Below are positions 22,201-30,500 of a stretch of DNA of 64,000 nucleotides, piece by piece; positions within the stretch are counted from its first letter, which is position 1, and each line of letters begins with the position of its first letter. The position numbers and the translations under genes were made by a program. A model generated the notes under the pieces. The model made no database searches. It was not told where the DNA came from and saw nothing but the letters and a program-made list of their open reading frames with translations. Source of the DNA: Brachyhypopomus gauderio (taxonomy: Eukaryota > Chordata > Actinopteri > Gymnotiformes > Hypopomidae); the NCBI RefSeq assembly GCF_052324685.1, contig NC_135213.1, forward strand, positions 39,546,200-39,610,199, in the 5' to 3' direction.

Positions 22201-25200
22201 CACTCCCTGGTTTTGGCATTAACGATGGCCTCATGCTTATGGATGACCTTTGACTCTCCTGCTTTAGAATAAGTTTGCTTCTCCATGCAAATGGAGGACA
22301 CGTGCTTCCTCACCAACCCTACTGCATTCTGGATGTTTTCCTTTGTTGTTGTAACCTTTATACAAGGAGAGATCTCATTTGTGCAGGCAAGTGTGGTTAC
22401 GCCCAGATTACGAAGCTCCGGAATTTCTGATAAATTCATGCAAGAATCAACAAACTCCACTTCTTGAAGTGATTTAAGATGGACATCTTCAGTTGCTGGT
22501 GTTTTTTTCTCCAGATAATATTTTACTTTTTGTGAAATATCTGCCACTACTTGAGCAAATCCACATATAAAAACTTGTTGCTTTGAAGATGTTATACTAA
22601 CATTGTGAGCATTATGGCTTAATTCCAATTCAGCTTTAAGGGACTTTAGAAAGTTTATCCAGTTGTCATTGTTCATCACGGATGCCGGATCAGGTGTAAG
22701 TTGGATGATCTCCTCTTTAAGGATTTCCTCAATTTTTTTTTCAACTCTCTTGAGGTTTTCTTTTTCAACAATGATGCCAAAAAAATCTCCATCATTCTGA
22801 AAATAAGCTGCAATATCACTTTTGACAAAATGATCTTGCTCAATTTTTTTCAGATCTAAGCTCTTCAGAAACTGAAGCAGACGAGATGAGAGTTTCAAGT
22901 GTTGAAAGACAACATTGTCCAGGGCACGCTTGACAGCCACCACGGCGTCGTTTACCTCATCCTTTAAACCTCCGACATGAAAAGTCAGAGAACTTTCATC
23001 TTGAGAAAAATTCACACTCTGAATTATTTTGGAACGCACATTTTTTGCTACCAATTCAAACATCTCCTTTGAGTCAAACTTAATCTCTTTGTCAATAGTG
23101 TTTCTCTCCACTTCTAATTCAGCAGTGGCAACTTTAATAATGCTCCTAATCTTGTCTGAGAGAGCACTGACTTGTTCTAATAGACCAACAATTTTGCATT
23201 TGTCATCCTTAAAGGAAACCTCAACATCTAAAGTAACTATTCGGAGGCATTCACTCTTTATACGGTTCCACACCTCCACCTCCACATCTAACTCAGACTT
23301 GCTGTATTTCCTCAGGAAGGCTAGTGCTTCATTTTTGGCTTTGCTCTCCCAGGTCGGTCCAACTCGCAGTGCAGCTAAAGTCTCTCTGTCTACATCCATC
23401 TCCAGCACAATAACTCTGGGTGTTGTGGTATTATCAAAAGTTACATTCGCATGAACCATCTTAAGCTGATTCTCAAAGTAGCGCTTGTGATTGCTTTCGC
23501 TTTTTTCAATGTAAATGAGGATGTCTTCTTCAAAAGGAATGATTATGCTTGTGGGTATGTTAGGCAATGTAGACATTTTTCTCTTCAAAGTTTTATTCAG
23601 GCTTGGATAGAAGAGGAACGTGCCAAGGTCTGTCTCACAGACACGATGTTGCCGCTCCACAACTTTTTGGGCAACTGTTGAAGGAGAGATTCAGATTAAC
23701 TTCTAAAACACTTAAAACATGGTTGTGCCAAATGTCACTCAATAGAAAAATCAACTCAAAAGTGAATTCAGTCAATTTTTTTTTAGCATTAACTGAACTT
23801 CCATCAGTTGACATCATAAAAATGAAATAGCAAGCAGTAAATGAAGCGCATTATATTTGGTATATATGGGACATACCATAACAATCTTCAAACGATATGA
23901 TCACACTGTTGTTATCCGTAACCCGTACAATGGACTTGATGACACCTCCTCCGCTCCTCTTCCTGTTGCTGAAGTAGAGGGCCAGGATGTCATCCTGAAG
24001 GCTGCTAACATCTCCCTCTACCAGAACCGAGTCGGTGAGCTCCAGGTGAACCGCCCTGATCTCCATGTCCTGCAGCTTTTTACTCGCACACTTCTTCAAA
24101 AATGACGGCGCATCTAGTGACATAATATTATTAATTAGAAAGTTGTTATTTACTTAAATGCTCTTGTTCAGTCACTTATTGGTATTTTGTAGTTACCGAT
24201 ATCTTCCGTGAAGGTGACCACAATCCTGTCATCATCAAGAAGCTCCCACGTATGATCTGCTTTTTTACTGCAGCTTCCAATAAACACCGTGATCAGTTTG
24301 AGTTTGCAGGCGTCTTTGAAGCCGCTTAAGATGAAGCGATGCGGGTCCCATCTGTTTGGTACACATCCGTCCTCATACGCCTCCACAGACAAACCAAACT
24401 CATGCACCTTCTGCGTCAGAATCTTCTGTAAATCTGGAACAATTGGACAACAGGCGAACAAAATTTATTAATTGTTCGTGTCACGTAGGGCTCCGCCCCC
24501 TCGTCTAGCTGTCACGGTCGTCTGATCCATGTACCTGTGTTTTCCTCGTCTGTTTATCCTGCCCTGTTTCCATGGTTTCATTCTGTCTGTCACACCCCCT
24601 GTCGTCAGTGTTCCCCACCTGTGTCTAGTTAGTTCCTGTTAGTTCTGTGCATTTATAATCCCTGTGTTTCCCCAGTCTGGTGTCAGTTATAGTTCATTCC
24701 AGTGTGTTGTATTATCCTGTGCTTGACTCTTTGAGTAGTCCCCTGTTTCTCTGCCCGGTCACCATGTATACATTTGTGTGTCTGTGGTCCAGTTGTTTTT
24801 GAGTTCTGTTTTAATGACGTCCCTTCGTGTCTGTTATCTTAACTGTTCTAATTGCCCTTCTGATATGACCCACAACTGCGTGTACGACCACGAGTTTGGA
24901 ATTCAGCGTTTGTGTCCGCCTTCTAGCTCCACAACGTGCAAAGCGTTACAGTTAGAAGGGAGTTTTCCTAGATCACCTCCCAAATCAATCAGAACTATTA
25001 TTGTGAACAGGAACACGATACCCAGTAACACGTACACCAAATCCAAGAAGACAAACAAACATTCAAGAGAGACGTCATGACAGGGCATTAGGGGACAGAG
25101 CTTTTAGGACATACTAAGAAGAATGACAAGGGCACCGAAACACCTCTATAAAATAAAAGGACATTCCCTAATTGAATATCCCAGTCTTCTAAAGAGCAAC

Positions 25201-27188
25201 CCAGACTGACATACTAGGAGATACAGGGCTAAACCAGCTAATAGCTACAATCAGAAGTGAATACACAACACTGACATTTATACTAGGAGATATACATTTT
25301 TCCTTGCCACTGTCGCCTCTGGCTTGCTCATTAGGTATTTGGACCCGTAGTATTGTTAACCTTGTAAATCCTGTAAAGCGCTTTGTGACAACATGTGTTG
25401 TGAAAAGCGCTATACAAATAAATTTTGATTGATTGATTGATTGATTGAGTTAGTGTACAGGCTACAAGTTCATCTGGGGAAAAGGACATACTACATGATC
25501 TACATCTACAAAGACTAAGTAGTTGAGTAAGGAACACTGAGGAAAGGATCACAGTCCTATACTCCAACACAAAACTTAGGGAACATACATGAACTAACCA
25601 TGAGAACATCCTCAGGAATCAGAATCAAGACTAAGACACTTAACTAAACTGACAGAAACCAGCATTTGCAACATAACTTAGCTTACAGCATCCACATACA
25701 GACTATGACCTCCACATAAATGAGAACACTCTGGGAATATATACTGAACACCATTACTGAAAGAAATGGGAAAGAGCTGAAACCCAAACTAGAAGAGCGG
25801 GGACAAGAACAAGGGGGCGTGGCAAACCAAAAATGGGTGTGGTGGAACTAAATGTGACAAAGTCTAAGAAAGTTAGTTTTGATATTAGTGGTCATCATAC
25901 CTGTAATTTCATATCGTCACTCTTGGTAATTATTACTGCAATATTGATTCGGTCTCCCAACCACATCACTCACACATTAGAAATGTAATATATAGGGAAA
26001 CAAACAACTGACTTTATTTAAAAGTGTAAGTAAAATAACTTCATAAAGGATGTCTCTGAGTAACACGGATGGAAAATGTACCTGACTGGTTGGTTAATTT
26101 TAGGATCCAGCAGTTTTCCCCATGATTTATTATTTCTACATGCTCTGCAAACTGCTCAAAATACATTGTAAGAGTATCTTTGTCAACTGGCTCCTCGGTG
26201 TTAATAAGCAGATTGTGTTCACGGGTGTTCTCTTTGTTTCCTGAAAGACAGAGACCATACAGAACTTTATTTTAAAGTTCGGTACATTTCATGACGCACA
26301 TATCACGAAATCTGACTTACGATATGTATTAAAATATAAAAGCACAATTTTCAGAGCTTACCCATGTGAATTTCAGAGCCAGACTTCTAGCATTAAAGAC
26401 ATGTAAAAAAAAAACAAAAGATCAAAAAGATATTTAGTCTAGATTAGCTATCACATGATGATAAGTGCACTTCCTAATTCTTCAGGTTAACCTGAAGCAT
26501 CAACTTCATTTAAGGTGAATTCACATACGCATACTGGACAGAAACAGGCCGAATTAAATGTATTTTAGAGTTTTGAGATGATTATTTTTCATGGTCAGCA
26601 GCATCATGGAGCTCAAGTCAGCCAATTGTTACTGTTATTTAAAACAGAAGTTAAATAAACAACAAGAAAGCTGCTCACCTGGACGCCCTCGCTATCTTCA
26701 AGTGTGTGTGGTTTACTCCTAGGTGGAGCAGGTGGAGTAGGTCTTTCAACATCAGGACTTTGCTCCTCCAGAAGTTTCACTGTCAGATCCACAGTGCCAT
26801 GGCCTTTAAAATCGATTCGGTGGACCCGTTTGTCAAGAACATTCTTTATACCTATTCAAATAGCAAGGATTTTACAAAAGTCAGAAACATCTTATTTCTT
26901 TCTTTTTGGTGAAGTTACACATAAATGAATATCTAACAGAAGCCACAGTAACTAAATGAATAGTCCAACTAGTTGTTATAAATGTGATTTCTACAGCACT
27001 GGTGAAGGTTTCTTACCCATTTGGTCCGAGTAGATGAGCAGAGCTTGTCTCTTGTTCTGGGGGTATTCCCTGATCTCCACGATCTCTCCGCCTGATCTCC
27101 TTTTATTTTTAAAATATAACTGTAGTTTTGATTTTACACGGTCTAGATTATCCGGAAGACCCTCGAGAAGCAACCTTCTTTCTCCCAT
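16207..27188 (-). CDS. parp14: PARP14-like mono-ADP-ribosyltransferase with four macrodomains
   Basis: Interferon-type ADP-ribosyltransferase (PARP14/CoaSt6 family), acting in nucleus and cytoplasm in STAT signalling and antiviral defence. Coding exons 5' to 3': 27017-27188, 26679-26851, 26362-26386, 26082-26240, 24197-24433, 23877-24113, 21603-23674, 21427-21490, 21193-21297, 21044-21106, 20773-20949, 20516-20682, 20369-20420, 20184-20276, 19825-19887, 19516-19692, 19252-19424, 19026-19125, 18822-18941, 18647-18709, 18301-18477, 17953-18132, 17191-17862, 16849-17003, 16598-16772, 16207-16502. These sum to 6147 nt (2048 aa) with every phase consistent and no stop; human PARP14 is about 1800 aa. 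Order: RRM-like units (~1-334), KH-like region (~335-845), macro1 (~845-1025), macro2 (1047-1217), macro3 (1235-1403), acidic linker, macro4 (1437-1617), WWE (~1770-1835), PARP domain (~1845-2046). The catalytic His is in FLYHGTT, the Tyr in YFAKEAWYS and the third position is Leu in YPDYLITF, so transfer is predicted to be of single units. The start ATG (A at -3, G at +4) is preferred to an upstream in-frame GTG. Confidence 0.95.
17775..17854 (-). repeat. 16-bp coding minisatellite in parp14-like exon 23
   Basis: Nearly five tandem copies of a 16-bp unit (plus-strand CTGACTGGGTTTGGTG) lie inside the coding exon, about 370 nt upstream of the WWE-coding segment. Because 16 is not a multiple of three, successive units are read in successive frames and encode a low-complexity stretch (QSAPNPVSTKPGQHQT then QSAPNPVS). 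The frame on both sides is conserved family sequence, so the present copy number is in frame. Confidence 0.9.
17953..18941 (-). other. Macrodomain 4 exon cassette
   Basis: Exons of 120, 63, 177 and 180 nt again repeat the layout. The signature is HCGDITKQTTEAIVSSTN: the adenine-site Asp is present, but the first Asn of V-N-x-x-N is Ser. GVSGAILKAAG is kept; the phosphate loop reads SFPALGTGAGNLA and lacks the Gly-Gly pair seen in copies 2 and 3. It is followed directly by exon 23 with the WWE domain. Confidence 0.9.
19252..20276 (-). other. Macrodomain 3 exon cassette
   Basis: Exons of 93, 63, 177 and 173 nt repeat the layout of macrodomain 2. The protein begins RKGNITNETVRGIVNTTND, so the usual Asp of Gly-Asp-Ile is Asn. 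GVSGAILRAAG and SFPAVGTGGGG are conserved. The following 100-nt linker exon (19026-19125) encodes a strongly acidic stretch (DTEEEDDEWEDEEES). Confidence 0.9.
20516..21297 (-). other. Macrodomain 2 exon cassette
   Basis: Four exons of 105, 63, 177 and 167 nt encode a complete macrodomain. It starts KKGDITKETVDVIVNSTN (adenine-site Asp and ribose-site Asn present), followed by GVSGAILSGAG and the AIPAIGTGRGGIG phosphate loop. This is the copy that best keeps the ADP-ribose-binding signature. Cassette entry is phase 1; with the following 52-nt linker exon (20369-20420) the exit is also phase 1. Confidence 0.9.
21603..22150 (-). other. Macrodomain 1 (3' part of the large exon 7)
   Basis: The last ~180 codons of the 2072-nt exon 7 encode a diverged macrodomain running from NDSITLTIAEGNLLHCVADA to the end of the exon. 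It keeps an AGDVVLSDPGNLQAKTLIYA segment and the AMPAIGRGTFGFS loop. The adenine-contact Asp of the usual Gly-Asp-Ile/Leu motif reads Asn (EGNLL), and the ribose-site V-N-x-x-N reads ICPMNSS. Unlike the other three macrodomains it is uninterrupted by introns. Confidence 0.8.
24479..25858. mobile_element. Probable transposable element in parp14-like intron 4 (class unresolved)
   Basis: This block is delimited by TGTCACG at the left and ATGTGACA at the right, a short inverted repeat. It has GC-rich ends (GGGCTCCGCCCCC left, GGGGGCGTGG right) around a compositionally different body. Inside, 25345-25447 ends in GCGCTATACAAATAAA and (ATTG)n, a 3' tail common to fish retroposons, so it may be a nested insertion. 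The first ~200 bp (CCCACCTGTGTCTAG..TTTATAATCCCTGTGTTTCC) also resembles an LTR promoter. No coding capacity is recognised. Confidence 0.4.
25345..25447 (+). repeat. Retroposon 3' tail with (ATTG)n
   Basis: 'GTAAAGCGCTTTGTGACA' followed by AAAGCGCTATACAAATAAA and a (GATT)n run is a 3' end shared by many fish LINE/SINE copies. It supports an insertion inside the larger element of this intron. Confidence 0.5.
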
Positions 27189-27548
27189 TATCACCTTTTG
27201 ATTACAAACATGTACAAAGCAGAATTGACAAGCAACTTAAGAATACAGCCGAGCTGTAAAATACTGCGAGAGGTACTCTGCGTCTTTCATGAGCGCTGTG
27301 ATCTCAGCAGGGTTCTGGAGCTCTGATGGTCACCTACGTGTACGCAGATGTTTACCCGCACCACCGAATGACCAACACACTTTCACTTTTGCTTTAAGAC
27401 CCATGTGATTTCCTGGAAGCAAGTCTAAAATAGTAAGAATGCGCAGTCACCAGGAAGTTCTGATATTATTCGGCCGTGATCCCATATTGGAGAAGTTTTG
27501 GAAGACTACAAATACTTTATAAGATAAGTACGACGTTTCTTTTTAAGT
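27189..27548. promoter_or_regulatory. Shared divergent promoter of parp14-like and nmi with ISRE- and GAS-like sites
   Basis: Only 360 bp separate the two start codons, which point away from each other. At 27379-27392 the minus strand reads GCAAAAGTGAAAGT, an IRF/ISRE-type AAANNGAAA core. At 27410-27418 the plus strand reads TTCCTGGAA, a perfect TTCNNNGAA STAT palindrome. The two sites are 17 bp apart near the centre of the spacer. No TATA box is obvious. Both motifs are read directly from the sequence. Interferon control of both genes is inferred from these sites and from the known interferon induction of both families. Confidence 0.7.
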
Positions 27549-30500
27549 ATGTCCGATACCGAACATGGAAAAGTCAACGGCGAGGTAGGCTTGTGGTGTA
27601 AATAAACACGATTTGTCAAAACGAACACGAGATTTAGAACACGAATAATTTAATCAAATGTTAAATAAAAGATGTAGTATATGTCTTATCTTTCCAATGT
27701 GTGTACCAAACAGCTCCCCGGTGAATACAGTAAGACTCTAGCTGATGCCGTCGAGGAGTTGGAGAAATGGAGGGTAAGATGATTAGTTCAAGCACTAGGT
27801 GTTCATCTAAGTGTTGTTGTTCTTCTTCTTATTATTATTATTTTGATTCTAAATACATTGTGGAGACCAAACTGCTCATGTCCCATCATGAACCTTGATG
27901 GCTACATGTTCGTTTATGTTGCTGGAGCACAGTGCGCTGTGTTTGCCCAAGACCCCCAGACTTACTGTAGCCATGCCCGGTTTGTGTCAAAATGCTCTTT
28001 AACAGCCATCAAAAAACATTAAATTAAATTAAGTTAAATTAAATTACATTTTAATAAAATGTGAACAGCTAGCTAATTCACCTTTCTGCTCTGGAGTATA
28101 CAGTAAGTTCCTTTCACGAATAATGCATGGATATTCCTCACATACTTGCACAAACACGACACAGTTGTATTACTTACCTTTGTCAGTAGGGGGTACTATG
28201 ATCAATGAGCCCCAGACGTGTTAATGTGTGTGTTTAATGCAGGTGTTTAATGTGTGTGTTTAATGTATGTGTTTAATGTATGTATTTAATGCAGGTGTTT
28301 AATGTGTGTTTAATGTGTTTAATGTAATGTAATGTAGTTAGGTGTTTAATGTGTGTTTAATGCAGGTGTTTAATGTAGCTAGGATTTAATGTGTGTGTTT
28401 AATGTAGTTTAATGTGTTTAACGTAATGTAATGTAGTTAGGTGTTTAATGTGTGTGTTTAATGTAGGTGTTTAATGCAGGTGTTTAATGCAGGTGTTTAA
28501 TGTGTTTGTTTAATGTAGGTGTTAAATGTAGATGTTTAATGTATGTGTTTAATTTGTGTTTAATGTAGTTTAATGTGTGTTTAATGTGTTTAATGTAATG
28601 TAATGTAGTTAGGTGTTAGGTGTGTTTAATGTGTGTGTTTAACGCAGGTGTTTCATGTGTGTTTGTGTTTGACGTATTCATCGGAATAGAAATCAGTGGA
28701 GTCAGCAGAGACAGAAAAGTGCAGTCTGCTTTTGGAGAAACTGGACACAGAGGAAGCAAAGAAGAAAGCTCAGCAGGAAGTGACGGAGATCATGAAGAAT
28801 GAAGAGCAGCTCTCAACCACCTTTAAGATCAAGACCCAACTCATATTGGTGAGCTGTAGTACTGCCAAACCAGAATATCAGCCTTTAGGAGTCAGGGGAG
28901 GAGTCAGGGGCTGTTCCACACACACAGACACACCCGAGGGGAGGAGCCAGGGGCAGTACCACACACACACCTGAGGGGAGGAGTCATGGGCGGTACTACA
29001 CACACAGACACACCCAAGGGGAGGAGTCAGGGGCTAATAATGTTATGTGCAGCCCAAGACGTTTCAGTCGTGTGAATTCTCATGCACGTCTGGTTAATGC
29101 TAATGCCAACATCTATACTTAAGATTTGATATTTTAACTTTTATTTGCCATACTTTGTGATTTATTTTTAGTTTATTTTTTGTTTCTCACTAAAGGAGGA
29201 AATCTGTGGTCTTGATAAAGCTACCCAGGATCTGATGAAGAAACTGCAGCACTGCAAAGAGCAACTGAAAATCAAGAAGGCTGAAACAGACTCTTTACAG
29301 CAGAGATTTAAGGTACTAGCTAAAGAAGCTGTTTGAATGTGTACATCTCACAGCTCAGTGTGTTGGCTGGAGCATCCTGCTTCATTAGCAGAATTCTGCT
29401 GAATAAGACTCCTCTTGTATGGAGTCAGCTACACCACAGAATACATTTTCCATTTGACTTACAAGCAGAACCCATAATTACAGTTAAATCCCTTTAAGGG
29501 TATTTTTGTTGACACCACTACAGTGGTAATCAATGAGTAAAATATTTTTTTGAGTAAAATCTCAAAAAGTTGTTTTTAAATAATAAATAAAATAAAATCC
29601 CACAAAGCTCAAGTGCTCAAAAATGACAAAGGAGAATAATAACCCATTAAAGTGTGTTCTCACAACGGTGTCACTGTGGCTCCTCAGATCAAAGCCCAGG
29701 TGCCTGAGAAGAAAATGAAGTTTACTCGTGTGGAAAAAGATGAGCTAGATGAGAGAGAAGACCCAGGACACAATACTAAGGCGGTGTTCACCATCACCCA
29801 GAGACCTTCTGTTCTACTGAAGGGCGGCCAAGCTCTTATTACGTTTGAGGAAGAGAAAGGTGGAGTCAAAAATGATCACGTTGTTTGCGTCTTCTCTTTC
29901 ATTCCTCCTTCCACCTCAAGATAATGGAATAATCTCTTAATAGTTTGCTCTACTTGTCAAGGTCTGTTCTCGTCTGGCCAGAAAGCAGCATTACATTAAA
30001 CATATTCACAGTTAATAAATCCAGCATGTTCACATATTTGCTGAGTCACTTATTAACACTAGGTCTTCTTCTCATGAGAACTGTGAAAATGGACGCAATA
30101 GCCATTGCTGTATTTGAACTCTGTATTTTACAAATTCTCTCTTCAAGTGGCAGAGCAGATCCTGAGGCTGGCGAAATGCACTGTGTCCTGTGACAAAGAT
30201 AAAGTAGACGTGAAGCCATACGGCATCACTCTGGAACCCTCCGTGAAATTTGAGGTACAGTGAAATGTTAAATGTTGATGGTTCCTCTAACCTTATATGC
30301 TGATATTGTCCCTTATGTCTGTAAATGGCGACTACAGAAGGTCACGAGGAACCAAAGCACATCTGGATCTTCTCTGTTGATCTTTTTGTTGTTTACAGGT
30401 ACACATCAGCGTGTCTAAGATGCGCGTCGATTTCTCCAACGCTCCTTCTCAGCTGCCCGAGGACCGTATGAGGGACCGGCTGGAGTTGAGCTTCTCCAAG

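Noticed and set aside
27186..27194. Upstream in-frame GTG as the parp14-like start
   Set aside because: The ATG at 27188 has a strong context (A at -3, G at +4) and begins MGERRLLLEG. A GTG two codons upstream is not expected to be used in a vertebrate mRNA.
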